Below the pieces are notes generated by a model, which saw only the letters and a list, made by a program, of their open reading frames with translations, did no database searches and had not been told where the DNA came from. A program made the translations under genes and the position numbers. Positions 41,931-50,333 of a stretch of 64,000 nt of DNA are shown here, piece after piece; position 1 is the first letter of the stretch, and every line of letters begins with the position of its first letter. The DNA is from Pseudomonadota bacterium. Its GTDB lineage: Bacteria; Pseudomonadota; Alphaproteobacteria; Azospirillales; Azospirillaceae. The stretch spans positions 1 to 64,000 of the forward strand of contig JAEYPE010000084.1 in assembly GCA_023411035.1 (NCBI GenBank), in the 5' to 3' direction.

Positions 41931-43784
41931 CTACGCCACCATGTCCGCCGCTTGGGCGGTCTGGCGGGTGCCGCCCGCCTCGTCCGGGATCTCGACCAGG
42001 AAGATGGCGCCCCGGCCCGGACGCGACAGCACACGCAGCCGGTAGCCGAGCAGGCGGCTGAGCCGCGCCACGGTGGCGAGGCCGAGGCCGAGACCCTTGC
42101 GGCGGTCGCGCTCCGGATTGCCGATCTGGTAGAAGTCCTCGAAGATCAGATGCAGCCGGTCCTGCGGGATGCCGGGGCCGGTGTCCTGCACCTTGATGGC
42201 GGTGAAGCCGCGCGCCTGCCGGCAGGTCACCCGGATCGTGCCGCGGTGCGTGTATTTCAGCGCGTTGTTCAACAGGTTGCGCACGATCCGTTCCAGCATC
42301 GCCGGGTCGGTCGTCACCCGCGCGGCATCGCAGGTGACGCGGAAGCCCAGCCCCTTGCCCGCCGCTTCCAGCCGGCCTTCCTCGCAGATGCGCTCCAGGA
42401 AGGCGGGCAGGTCCAGTTCCGCAAGCTGCGGGCTGGTCACGCCGGATTCCAGCATGGCGATGTCCATCAGCGAGTTCAGCAGGCGCTGGGTCGCCTCGAA
42501 GCCGTCGCGGGCGGCGTCCACCAGCTTGCGCAGCGCCGGCCCCTCCGCCTGCTCGCCGATCATGTGCAGATAGATGCCCAGCGTCTGGAGCGGCTGGCGC
42601 AGGTCGTGGCTGGCCGCGGCCAGGAAGCGCGATTTGGCGGCGTTGGCCTGCTCCGCCTCCGCCCGCGCGCGGGCCAGCGCGTCGTGGCTGCGGCGCAGTT
42701 CCGCCATGCGGTGGCGGTCCTGAAGGACGGAGTTGACGGTGGCGACCAGAAGCAGGGTGATGATGAGGCCGGCGAACAGCACCCCGCGCGGGGTGGCGCT
42801 GGCGACGCTCTGCTCGAAGGCGCGGGTGCCGGACAGGACCAGCGTCCACGGACGCCCGAACACGTCGATGCGGATGACGTCCTGAAAGGCGGCGGGCCGG
42901 TCGGGTGCGGAATCGAACATCAGCGAGTCCGGCGTGTCCTCTTTTCCGTCGTGGATGCCGTCATAGACGCGGATGTTCAGAAACTCGGAGGCCCCCTGGC
43001 TCATGATGCTGCGCATCAGGTCGTGCGCGCGGAAGGGGCTGTAGACGAAGCCGAGCAGCGCCTCCCGGCGGTCGCGGACGCTGGTCAGCGGCTGGTGCTG
43101 GTCGTAGACCGGCACATAGATGAGGAAGCCGGGCTGGATGTCCTGGTCGGTTTCCTGGACCAGCCGCAGCCGGGCGGTGGCCGCGGCGGCGCCGCTGTCG
43201 CGGGCGCGTTCCATGGCGGCGCGGCGGCTCGGGTCGGCGTGCATGTCGTAGCCGAAGGCCCGCAGGTTGCGGCTGGCGAAGGGCTCGATGTAGACGATGG
43301 GGAAGTATTCGGGCCGCTCCCCCTCCGGCGTCACGCGGTAGCCGTAGAAACCGGCGGCGTGCAGCGACGCCTCGTGCTGCACCCGGTTGGCGGCCTTCAC
43401 GCGCTTGGCGTAGCCGATGGCCTGGATGCCGGGATAGCGGTCCTCCACATGCAGGCCGGCGACGTAGGCCCGCCATTCCGTGCGGCTGACCTGCCCGCCG
43501 CCCGCGTCCACCATCGCCACGGCGCCCTGGAGCATCTGCTCATAGGTGTCCAGCCGGGCCGTGATGTCGCCGGTCAGGTCGCGGGCCAGCGCGCGGAAGC
43601 GCGCCTCCGCCAGCCGGTGGTTCTGTTCGGTCAGCAGCAGCCAGGCGAGGCCGGTCAGCAGCAGCCCCAGCCCGAACACAACCCAGCTTTCCCAGGACCG
43701 GAACAGCCGCCCGCCGGGTTCGGCGGCGCGAGCGCCCTCCGGCTCCGGTCGTGCCGGTTGCCGTGGCGGCAAGGGAGCGTCCAT
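41931..43784 (-). CDS. Membrane histidine kinase with CHASE sensor domain
   Basis: 617 residues. TM1 is at about 35-52, a CHASE-type periplasmic domain at about 75-290 (DRYPGIQAIGYAKRV, FPIVYIEPF), and TM2 at about 334-352. A dimerisation domain follows with phosphorylatable His393 (ASHDLRQPLQTLG), then the ATPase domain (NNALKY, DTGPGIP, GLGLGLATV). ATG 43784 lies 15 bp after the response-regulator stop, with GAGGAG upstream. No output domain is fused, so the adjacent receiver protein is the likely partner. Confidence 0.9.
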   Translation of the reverse strand: MDAPLPPRQPARPEPEGARAAEPGGRLFRSWESWVVFGLGLLLTGLAWLLLTEQNHRLAEARFRALARDLTGDITARLDTYEQMLQGAVAMVDAGGGQVSRTEWRAYVAGLHVEDRYPGIQAIGYAKRVKAANRVQHEASLHAAGFYGYRVTPEGERPEYFPIVYIEPFASRNLRAFGYDMHADPSRRAAMERARDSGAAAATARLRLVQETDQDIQPGFLIYVPVYDQHQPLTSVRDRREALLGFVYSPFRAHDLMRSIMSQGASEFLNIRVYDGIHDGKEDTPDSLMFDSAPDRPAAFQDVIRIDVFGRPWTLVLSGTRAFEQSVASATPRGVLFAGLIITLLLVATVNSVLQDRHRMAELRRSHDALARARAEAEQANAAKSRFLAAASHDLRQPLQTLGIYLHMIGEQAEGPALRKLVDAARDGFEATQRLLNSLMDIAMLESGVTSPQLAELDLPAFLERICEEGRLEAAGKGLGFRVTCDAARVTTDPAMLERIVRNLLNNALKYTHRGTIRVTCRQARGFTAIKVQDTGPGIPQDRLHLIFEDFYQIGNPERDRRKGLGLGLATVARLSRLLGYRLRVLSRPGRGAIFLVEIPDEAGGTRQTAQAADMVA

Positions 43785-43798
43785 GCCGGTCCGGCTCC

Positions 43799-44236
43799 TC
43801 ACGCCATGCCGGCGGGCCGCTCCCGCAGGATCTTGGTCAGCACCGCCTGGAGATGGGGCGGCAGAACCGGCTTTTGCAGAACCGTCAGCCCGCGCGCGCG
43901 GGCGTCGCGCAGCCCTTCGGTGGAGGTGTCGCCGGTGATGATGACGCCCGGCACTTCCGCCCCGGACACCGTCCGGATGCGGTCGATGGCCTGCACGCCG
44001 GTGCGCCCTTCGCGCAGGCGGTAGTCGGCCAGGATGGCGTGGGGCGTTTCCCCGGCGGAGGACAGGCGGTCGACGGCCTCGCCCTCGCTTTCGGCGGTGA
44101 CGACGCGGTACCCCCACATCTCCAGAAGGAGATTCAGGGCCTGCAGAACCGTCCGCTCGTCGTCGATCACCATAACCAGCTCTTTGGGCACGAGCTTGTT
44201 CCGGTCGTCGTCACACGCGGGAGTCACAGCGTCCAA
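43799..44236 (-). CDS. Single-domain response regulator (CheY-like)
   Basis: 145 residues: acidic pair Asp25/Asp26, phosphoacceptor Asp71 (AILADYRL), Thr101 and Lys122 (LQKPVLPP). It has no DNA-binding domain. It precedes the CHASE histidine kinase in the same transcript and is probably its phosphorylation partner. The N-terminal about 20 residues are not conserved, and a later start such as VMVIDDER is possible. Confidence 0.88.
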   Translation of the reverse strand: MDAVTPACDDDRNKLVPKELVMVIDDERTVLQALNLLLEMWGYRVVTAESEGEAVDRLSSAGETPHAILADYRLREGRTGVQAIDRIRTVSGAEVPGVIITGDTSTEGLRDARARGLTVLQKPVLPPHLQAVLTKILRERPAGMA

Positions 44237-44541
44237 TCCATCCGTTCAGAAGGGCCGGTGTTCGTGCAGATCAACCGGCAACCGGCCAAAAAAGAGTGGC
44301 GCACCCATGAGACGGGGGCCATGCGAAGGGCCGGTTGTGTAGCACAGACAATGGTTTGTTCGGTCAGTGCATTTGTCCTATTACCTCCATTGCGTGACCA
44401 TGACCGGCGCGGCAAAGCCCCGCATTCATGGCGGTGCCCATCAAAATCATTGAGATGACGGAGCGCATCGTCCATTCTTCCCGCCCTTCGGACAGTCCTA
44501 CGACCTTCCTTCGGGCGACCACGATTTTTCAGGCAGCGGCA
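44237..44541. other. 305-bp region between the response regulator and cimA
   Basis: The divergent promoters of the response-regulator/kinase pair and cimA must lie here. The stretch 44335-44400 is AT-richer. The cimA frame is open upstream to 44428, with ATG codons at 44428 and 44455, so a longer N-terminus cannot be excluded. I see no attenuator or leader peptide. Confidence 0.5.
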
Positions 44542-46146
44542 ATGACGGGCGAACGCATCTATCTCTATGACACGACGCTGCGCGACGGGGCGCAGACCCA
44601 GGACGTGGATTTTTCCGTCGCCGACAAGATCGCCATCGCCCGCGACCTCGACCGGCTGGGAATCGATTATGTGGAAGGCGGCTGGCCCGGCGCCAACCCG
44701 ACGGACGACCAGTTCTTCGCCGGGGCGCCGGATCTCGCCCGCTCGATCTTCACCGCCTTCGGCATGACGCGCCGTCCGGGCCGCAGCACCGCGAACGATC
44801 CGCAGCTCGCCGCCCTGATCCAGTCCAAGGCGCGCGCCGTCTGCATCGTCGGCAAGACCTGGGACTTCCATGTGGACGTGGCGCTGGCCATCCCGCGGGA
44901 AGAAAATCTGGAGCTGATCGCCGACAGCATCGCCGCCCTGAAGGCCGCCAAGGGCGAGGCGCTGTTCGATGCCGAGCATTTCTTCGACGGCTACAAGCGC
45001 AACCCGGCCTACGCCGCTTCCTGCATCAGGGCCGCCTTCGAAGCGGGCGCCCGCTGGATCGTGCTGTGCGACACCAACGGCGGAACGCTGCCGCACGAGA
45101 TCGACGCCATCGTCCGGCAGGTGATCGAGGAGCACGGCATCCCCGGCGACCGGCTGGGCATCCACTGCCACAACGACACCGAGAACGCCGTCGCCAACTC
45201 GCTGGCCGCGGTGCGGGCGGGCGTGCGGATGGTGCAGGGGACGATCAACGGGCTGGGCGAGCGCTGCGGCAACGCCAACCTTGTCTCCCTGATCCCGTCG
45301 CTGATGCTGAAGATGGGCTTCGACGTCGGCATCGACCCCGCCGACCTGCCGCTGCTGACCGAGATCAGCCGCAAGTTCGACGAGCGGCTGAACCGCGCCC
45401 CCAACCGCCACGCCCCCTATGTCGGCGCCAGCGCCTTCGCCCACAAGGGCGGGCTGCACGTCTCCGCCGTGGAGAAGGACCCGTCCTCCTACGAGCATGT
45501 GGCGCCGGAATCGGTGGGCAACCGCCGGCAGATCGTCATGTCGGATCAGGCCGGGCGCTCCAACGTCATCGCGCGGCTGCGCGAGATGGGCATGGCCGTG
45601 GACCCGAAGGACGAGCGGCTGAACCGCCTGCTCGACGTCGTGAAGCAGCGCGACACCGAGGGCTACGCCTACGACACCGCCGAGGCCAGCTTCGAGCTGC
45701 TGGTCCGCCGCGAACTGGGCGAGGTGCCGGACTATTTCACCCTGAAGCGCTTCCACGTCACCGACGAGCGCCGCTACAACGCCAAGGGCGAACTGGTGGT
45801 GGAATCCGAAGCGGTCGTGCGCGTGCGCATCGGCGGCAAGGAGTATCACGAGGTGGCCTCCGGCAACGGCCCGGTGAACGCGCTGGACACCGCGATGCGC
45901 AAGGCGCTGGAGCCGCTGTACCCGCTGCTGGACGGGGTGAAGCTGTCCGACTACCGCGTGCGCATCCTGGCGGCCAAGGACGGCACCGGCGCCATGCCGC
46001 GCGTGCTGATCCGCTCGCGCAACGGCGACGGGTCGGAATGGTCCACGCTGGGCGTCTCCACCAACATCATCGAGGCGTCGATGGAAGCGCTGGTGGACAG
46101 CTACACCTTCAAGCTGTTCAAGGGCGGAGCGGTGCCGCGGGAGTGA
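44542..46146 (+). CDS. cimA: (R)-citramalate synthase
   Basis: Condenses acetyl-CoA and pyruvate to citramalate, feeding isoleucine synthesis without threonine. The HMGL-like TIM barrel shows RIYLYDTTLRDGAQTQDVDF, VLCDTNGG, GIHCHNDTENAVAN (metal His) and GTINGLGERCGNANL. A C-terminal LeuA-type allosteric domain ends at 534 residues. The signature TRRPGRSTAND is typical of citramalate rather than isopropylmalate synthases. ATG 44542 gives the usual family start. Confidence 0.93.
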   Translation: MTGERIYLYDTTLRDGAQTQDVDFSVADKIAIARDLDRLGIDYVEGGWPGANPTDDQFFAGAPDLARSIFTAFGMTRRPGRSTANDPQLAALIQSKARAVCIVGKTWDFHVDVALAIPREENLELIADSIAALKAAKGEALFDAEHFFDGYKRNPAYAASCIRAAFEAGARWIVLCDTNGGTLPHEIDAIVRQVIEEHGIPGDRLGIHCHNDTENAVANSLAAVRAGVRMVQGTINGLGERCGNANLVSLIPSLMLKMGFDVGIDPADLPLLTEISRKFDERLNRAPNRHAPYVGASAFAHKGGLHVSAVEKDPSSYEHVAPESVGNRRQIVMSDQAGRSNVIARLREMGMAVDPKDERLNRLLDVVKQRDTEGYAYDTAEASFELLVRRELGEVPDYFTLKRFHVTDERRYNAKGELVVESEAVVRVRIGGKEYHEVASGNGPVNALDTAMRKALEPLYPLLDGVKLSDYRVRILAAKDGTGAMPRVLIRSRNGDGSEWSTLGVSTNIIEASMEALVDSYTFKLFKGGAVPRE

Positions 46147-46266
46147 TGGGTTTCCGTCCGGGCATCGCTTTGACTCTTTGTGTCCTTCGTGTCTTTGTGA
46201 TGAAAATCCGCCGGCGCCCCCGGCGTGTTATCCCTCCGACGAATCGCCACAGACTGTCCTGAACCG

Positions 46267-47037
46267 ATGACCTCCGGCAAAGACCCCAACCGGCCCTCCG
46301 TCCTGGGCGGCCCGACCATCATCCTCGTCCAGCCCCAGCTTGGCGAAAACATCGGCGCCTGCGCGCGGGCCATGCTGAATTGCGGCCTGACCGAGCTGCG
46401 TCTGGTGAAGCCGCGCGACGGCTGGCCGAACGAGAAGGCGGTGGCCGCGGCGTCCGGCGCCGATCCGGTGCTGGACGGGGCGAAGCTGTACGACACGACG
46501 GCGGACGCCGTGGCCGACCTGAACGTGGTATTCGCCACCACCGTCCGCACCCGCGGGATGATCCAGGAGTTCGTCACCCCGCGCACCGCGGCGGCGGAAT
46601 TGCGCGCCCATTTCGACGCCGGGCACAAGACGGGCGTGCTGTTCGGACCGGAGCGCACGGGGCTGGTCAACGACGACCTGACGCTGGCGGAGAAGCTGAT
46701 CACCGTTCCGCTGAACCCGTCCTTCTCCTCGCTCAATCTGGCGCAGGCGGTTCTGCTGATCGGCTACGAGTGGTTCCAGACCGGGGAAATCCCGCCGGAC
46801 CGCGTGCTGCACACCGGCCAGACCCGCCCGGCGACCAAGGCGGAACTGCTGAACTTCTTCGAGCATCTGGAAGGCGACCTGGACCGCACCGGCTTCTTCA
46901 CCTCGCCGGAAAAGCGCCCCTCCATGGTCCGCACGCTGCGCAACGCCATCGAGCGGATGCAGATGACCGAACAGGAGGTCCGCACCTTCCACGGCGTCGT
47001 CGCCGCGCTGACCGGACGCCGCAAGGGCGAGGCGTAA
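46267..47037 (+). CDS. trmJ: tRNA (cytidine/uridine-2'-O-)-methyltransferase TrmJ
   Basis: A SPOUT-class SAM-dependent enzyme that methylates ribose at position 32 of tRNA anticodon loops. Motifs: IILVQPQLGENIGACARAMLN, VFATTVRTRGM, VLFGPERTGLVND and VPLNPSFSSLNLAQAV. 256 residues. A C-terminal extension (about 175-256) is helical, as in the bacterial TrmJ family. It is in the same direction as cimA, 120 bp downstream. The gap holds CTTTGTGTCCTTCGTGTC-type sequence, a known motif of bacterial intergenic regions. Confidence 0.93.
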   Translation: MTSGKDPNRPSVLGGPTIILVQPQLGENIGACARAMLNCGLTELRLVKPRDGWPNEKAVAAASGADPVLDGAKLYDTTADAVADLNVVFATTVRTRGMIQEFVTPRTAAAELRAHFDAGHKTGVLFGPERTGLVNDDLTLAEKLITVPLNPSFSSLNLAQAVLLIGYEWFQTGEIPPDRVLHTGQTRPATKAELLNFFEHLEGDLDRTGFFTSPEKRPSMVRTLRNAIERMQMTEQEVRTFHGVVAALTGRRKGEA

Positions 47038-47048
47038 CCTCTTCACAA

Positions 47049-47079
47049 CCGGGGCGGAACGCGGCCTGTACCGCCCCGG
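47049..47079 (+). terminator. Hairpin after trmJ
   Basis: CCGGGGCGG (47049-47057) and CCGCCCCGG (47071-47079) form a perfect 9-bp stem with a 13-nt loop, 12 bp beyond the trmJ stop. No T run follows. It ends at the ATG of the next small frame. Confidence 0.45.
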
Positions 47080-47274
47080 ATGGAATACACCCTCCAGCAT
47101 GTGGACGTCGGCCTCGTCCTGCTCGACGGCGACCGGCGCGTCGTGCCGGTCAACGCCGCCGTGGGGCGGATGCCGGGCCATTTCCGTCCGGTGCTGGGCG
47201 CCAGCCTGCACGACCTGCGCCCGCCGGGCAGCCGCGGGCACATCGCGCGGCTGAAGAAACTGCGGGCTCTCTGA
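47080..47274 (+). CDS. Possible small PAS-domain fragment
   Basis: 64 codons: MEYTLQHVDVGLVLLDGDRR-type opening resembles the first strands of PAS domains, and LGASLHDLRPPGSRGHI resembles a PAS-associated HPP motif. It would be about half a PAS domain. No ribosome-binding site is visible and a hairpin directly precedes the ATG, so it may be a truncated remnant rather than an expressed gene. Confidence 0.4.
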   Translation: MEYTLQHVDVGLVLLDGDRRVVPVNAAVGRMPGHFRPVLGASLHDLRPPGSRGHIARLKKLRAL

Positions 47275-47432
47275 AGCCCTTCACCTCACGCGCATCAGGG
47301 TTGACCCTGCCGCCTTGTGACATCCCTCGATGATTGATCCGCCTCAATCGCCCCGCCCCGGTACAGACGTAGAACTGATCCATGGCCGGCGTCCGCATCG
47401 GGCGGGCGCCACGATGACGAGGAGAAAAGGCC

Positions 47433-47645
47433 ATGGCTTTCCCGGATGACGACCGCGCCTATGTGGACCAGCTCGTGGAGGAGTATTACGGCGACCGCCT
47501 CGACGGGTTCGCACCGGAGCGCCTTGCCGCGCTGCAAGAGCTTTTCGGCGAGGTGATGTGGCACGAGGGGATCGAGGCGCTGACCCCGCAGCGGCTGGAC
47601 GCCCTTCTGGAATTCACCGCGGAAGAACTGACGGCCGCCGCCTGA
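47433..47645 (+). CDS. Small acidic hypothetical protein
   Basis: 70 residues, strongly acidic (MAFPDDDRAYVDQLVEEYYGD) and probably all helical, ending EFTAEELTAAA. There is no Cys and no membrane segment. AGGAGAAAAGG gives a strong ribosome-binding site, so it is likely translated. I do not recognise the family. It lies about 140 bp upstream of cowN. Confidence 0.65.
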   Translation: MAFPDDDRAYVDQLVEEYYGDRLDGFAPERLAALQELFGEVMWHEGIEALTPQRLDALLEFTAEELTAAA

Positions 47646-47784
47646 GCGGTGGAAGCGCGATCCGTTCGCGCGGAACACCCGCCGTTCATGCCGCCCGCCC
47701 GCCGTTCGTGCAGAGGGCCTTGCTCCCGGACCCGCTTTCCACGATGAAAGAGGCCAGCGTCGCCTCATCCGTGGGAAAACGACC

Positions 47785-48081
47785 GTGGACGCAACCGACA
47801 CTCCCGACCGCTACGTCTCCTTCAAGGGCATCGACTGCGAGGGCAATTCCCGCCGCATCATCGAACGCCTGTACATGCACATCGACGACCCGGCCAAGAC
47901 CAACGCCTTCTGGGAACGCTTCCGGGCGAAACTGGCCGTCGCCGACGACCCGTTGAAGCGTCAGGCGGACGGGCTGTGCCTGCTCTGCGCCAACGTCTAT
48001 TACATCTCCGACCTGTTCGAAGAGCATGACGACGAGGAAGGGCTCGCCATGCTGCGGCAGCTTGAGGACGAGTGCTGCTGA
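47785..48081 (+). CDS. cowN: N2-fixation sustaining protein CowN
   Basis: 98 residues matching CowN throughout: DRYVSFKGIDCEGNSRR, HIDDPAKTNAFWERFRAKLA, LCLLCANVYYISDLFEEHDD and a C-terminal ECC. CowN lets nitrogenase work in the presence of carbon monoxide, as shown in Rhodospirillum rubrum and Gluconacetobacter. The start is GTG 47785. I found no clear NifA/sigma54 site upstream and no nif genes in the window, so its regulation here is not evident. Confidence 0.9.
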   Translation: MDATDTPDRYVSFKGIDCEGNSRRIIERLYMHIDDPAKTNAFWERFRAKLAVADDPLKRQADGLCLLCANVYYISDLFEEHDDEEGLAMLRQLEDECC

Positions 48082-48103
48082 CGACCCGTGGCGGACTCAT
48101 GGT

Positions 48104-48131
48104 TTGACAAGGCGCGCCGAATCCGTATAGT
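48104..48131 (+). promoter_or_regulatory. Sigma70-type promoter for rpsD
   Basis: -35 TTGACA (48104-48109), a 16-bp spacer, and -10 TATAGT (48126-48131). It is about 110 bp before the rpsD start, leaving a leader of around 105 bases in which S4 autoregulation could act. Confidence 0.8.
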
Positions 48132-48242
48132 GCGCGCCTTCACTCCTGGGAAAGCGGGCGTGCCTCTTGTTTGCGCCCCGTCCGCGGCCTGTTCCGCGGA
48201 ACTACCGGGACAAAACCAACTCGTGTTCCACCGAGGACCAAA

Positions 48243-48857
48243 ATGGCCAAGCGTCAACAGTCCAAGTATAAGATCGACCGCCGCCTCGGCGTAAACCTCT
48301 GGGGCCGTGGCAAGTCGCCGGTCAACAAGCGTGAGTACGGCCCGGGCCAGCACGGCCAGCGCCGCAAGAAGCCGTCCGACTACGGCCTGCAGCTGATGGC
48401 CAAGCAGAAGCTGAAGGGCTACTACGGCAACATCGGTGAGAAGCAGTTCCGCCGCATCTACGCCGAGGCCGTGCGCCGCAAGGGCGACACCGGCGAGAAC
48501 CTGGTGGGTCTGCTGGAGCGCCGTCTGGACGCCGTCGTCTATCGTCTGAAGTTCGCGCCGACCCCGTTCGCCGCGCGCCAGATCATCAACCACGGTCACA
48601 TCCTGGTCAACGGCCGCCGCCTGAACATTCCGTCGGCCCAGATCAAGGAAGGCGACACCATCGAGGTGCGCGCCAAGTCCAAGCAGATGGCCCTCATCCT
48701 GGAGGCCGCCGCCTCGGGTGAGCGCGACGTTCCGGACTATCTGGAAATCGACACGGGCGCCCTGAAGGGCCGCTTCATCCGCGTCCCGCTGCTGGCCGAC
48801 ATTCCGTATCCGGTCCAGATGGAACCGAACCTGGTCGTCGAGTTCTACTCGCGCTGA
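48243..48857 (+). CDS. rpsD: 30S ribosomal protein S4
   Basis: 204 residues. It opens MAKRQQSKYKIDRRLGVNLW, shows the conserved YGPGQHGQRRKKPSDYG segment and carries an S4 RNA-binding domain (LERRLDAVVYRLKFA, INHGHILVNGRRLNIPS). S4 nucleates 16S rRNA 5'-domain assembly. It is monocistronic, with a strong promoter upstream and a terminator 42 bp after the stop. It is not in the alpha operon, which is usual in alphaproteobacteria. Confidence 0.98.
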   Translation: MAKRQQSKYKIDRRLGVNLWGRGKSPVNKREYGPGQHGQRRKKPSDYGLQLMAKQKLKGYYGNIGEKQFRRIYAEAVRRKGDTGENLVGLLERRLDAVVYRLKFAPTPFAARQIINHGHILVNGRRLNIPSAQIKEGDTIEVRAKSKQMALILEAAASGERDVPDYLEIDTGALKGRFIRVPLLADIPYPVQMEPNLVVEFYSR

Positions 48858-48898
48858 CCGTTCGGCCCAGCCGACACGCGACCAGTCGATAACGAGAA

Positions 48899-48925
48899 GG
48901 CCGCGCCTCCGGGCGCGGCCTTTTT
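48899..48925 (+). terminator. rpsD terminator
   Basis: GGCCGCGCC (48899-48907), loop TCCG, GGCGCGGCC (48912-48920), then TTTTT. A classical factor-independent terminator. Confidence 0.9.
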
Positions 48926-48964
48926 CGTTTGGGGTCTTCCGGGGAGGCGGGTGGCAAGGCGGAA

Positions 48965-48996
48965 AGAAAAAAGCCGGAACCCTTGCGGGTCCCGGC
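48965..48996 (-). terminator. Terminator of the Old Yellow Enzyme gene
   Basis: The stem GCCGGAACCC (48973-48982) with GGGTCCCGGC (48987-48996) has one mismatch and is followed by TTTTTTCTTT on the leftward strand. It lies about 40 bp after the stop at 49039. Confidence 0.85.
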
Positions 48997-49038
48997 CTCG
49001 GGGTGCGGGGGTGGGGGCGCCCCCGCGGGGGGAGGGGA

Positions 49039-50142
49039 TCAGGCGTCCACCGTTTCCAGCGCCGGATAGTCGGTGTAGCCACGGGCGTCGCCGCCATAGT
49101 AGGTGGCCGTGTCCGGCGTGTTCAGCGGCGCGCCGCGGCGGAAGCGCTCCGGCAGGTCCGGGTTGGCGATGAAGGGTTCGCCGAAGCTCACCGCGTCCGC
49201 CGCACCGGAGGCGATGGCCGCCTCGGCCTGCTCCTTGCTGTAGCCGCCGTTGATGATGAAGGGACCCTTGAAGATCCGGCGCAGCTCCGCCGCGACATGG
49301 GGGGCGCCCTCCGGCGGGGCCATGTGGTGGCCCGGCTGGCCTTCGATGACGTGCAGGAAGGCGAGGCCGAAGGGGTTCAGCGCCTCCGTGACGTGGGTGT
49401 AGAGGGCCAGCGGGTCGCTGTCCGCCATGTCGTTGAAGGTGCCGGTCGGCGACAGCCGCAGGCCGACGCGGCCGGCGCCCACCGCCGTCGTCACCGCGTC
49501 CATGATCTCCAGAAGGAAGCGCGCCCGGTTCTCCACGCCGCCGCCGTAGCGGTCGGTGCGCTTGTTGGTGCGGTCGCGCAGGAACTGGTCGATCAGATAG
49601 CCGTTCGCCCCGTGGATCTCCACGCCGTCCAGCCCGGCGTCGAACACCGCGCGCTTGGCGGCATCCGCGAAGGACTTGACCAGATCGGGAATCTCGTCGG
49701 TCTCAAGGGCGCGCGGGGTGGGGAAGGGCGTCAGGCCGCGGCTGGTGTAGGACTGGCCGGCGGCGGCGATGGCCGACGGGGCGACCGGCAGGGCGCCGCC
49801 CGGCTGGAACTCCGTGTGGGAAATGCGCCCGACATGCCAGAGCTGCGCGGCGATCAGCCCGCCCTTGGCGTGGACCTCCTCCGCGATGTGGCGCCAAGCG
49901 AGCGTCTGGGCGTCGGTGTGGATGCCCGGCGTGCTGGGATAGCCCTGGGCGGTGGCGGAAACCTGCGTCGCCTCGGTGATGATGAGGCCGGCGGAAGCGC
50001 GCTGCCCGTAATATTCAGCCATCAGCGGGGTGGGGACGTTGCCCGCGCCCGCGCGGCTGCGGGTCATCGGCGCCATGATGACGCGGTTCGGCAGGTCCAT
50101 GGAGCCAAGACGCAGCGGCGTGAACAGGTCGGCGGTGCTCAT
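49039..50142 (-). CDS. nemA: NADH:flavin oxidoreductase, Old Yellow Enzyme family (NemA-like)
   Basis: 367 residues with an FMN-binding TIM barrel. MAPMTRSRA, LIITEATQVSATAQGYPSTPGI, the HGANGYLIDQFLRD segment with its active-site pair and the RYGGGVENRARFLLEI signature are typical. Such enzymes reduce activated alkenes, nitrate esters and N-ethylmaleimide with NAD(P)H. ATG 50142 follows GAGAGGG. It is divergent from a TetR regulator across two palindromic operators, so it is probably repressed by it and induced by electrophiles. Confidence 0.93.
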   Translation of the reverse strand: MSTADLFTPLRLGSMDLPNRVIMAPMTRSRAGAGNVPTPLMAEYYGQRASAGLIITEATQVSATAQGYPSTPGIHTDAQTLAWRHIAEEVHAKGGLIAAQLWHVGRISHTEFQPGGALPVAPSAIAAAGQSYTSRGLTPFPTPRALETDEIPDLVKSFADAAKRAVFDAGLDGVEIHGANGYLIDQFLRDRTNKRTDRYGGGVENRARFLLEIMDAVTTAVGAGRVGLRLSPTGTFNDMADSDPLALYTHVTEALNPFGLAFLHVIEGQPGHHMAPPEGAPHVAAELRRIFKGPFIINGGYSKEQAEAAIASGAADAVSFGEPFIANPDLPERFRRGAPLNTPDTATYYGGDARGYTDYPALETVDA

Positions 50143-50222
50143 GATGCGGTTGCCCTCTCGATCCAAGGTCGGGGTCCCATAATCGGGTTCCGGGGGGCCG
50201 CGGCCTGGGCGGTGCCCGGTAT

Positions 50223-50238
50223 GTATGTGCGTACATAC
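50223..50238. promoter_or_regulatory. Palindromic operator 1 (TetR/NemA intergenic)
   Basis: GTATGTGCGTACATAC: half-site GTATGY and its complement around a GCGT centre. The same pattern occurs 41 bp away at 50264-50279. It lies 81 bp upstream of the NemA start and within the divergent promoter region. Confidence 0.75.
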
Positions 50239-50263
50239 TTGCTGTGTTGCGCGGGCTTGTCAA

Positions 50264-50279
50264 GTATGCGCGTGCATAC
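50264..50279. promoter_or_regulatory. Palindromic operator 2 (TetR/NemA intergenic)
   Basis: GTATGCGCGTGCATAC, identical in layout to operator 1 except for the fourth-from-centre bases. The centre-to-centre distance is 41 bp, close to four helical turns. It is 55 bp upstream of the TetR start. Confidence 0.75.
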
Positions 50280-50333
50280 CTATTATCATTTCAGCCGCCA
50301 TGCGGACCGGCGGCGCGTTCGAGGGCCTGAATC

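Noticed and set aside
41952..44024. A 690-codon + strand frame over the histidine kinase gene
   Set aside because: Antisense to conserved H, N and G boxes; low-complexity translation.
47646..47784. Possible NifA/sigma54 promoter for cowN
   Set aside because: No GG-N10-GC pair with proper -24/-12 context and no TGT-N10-ACA upstream site was found on reading.
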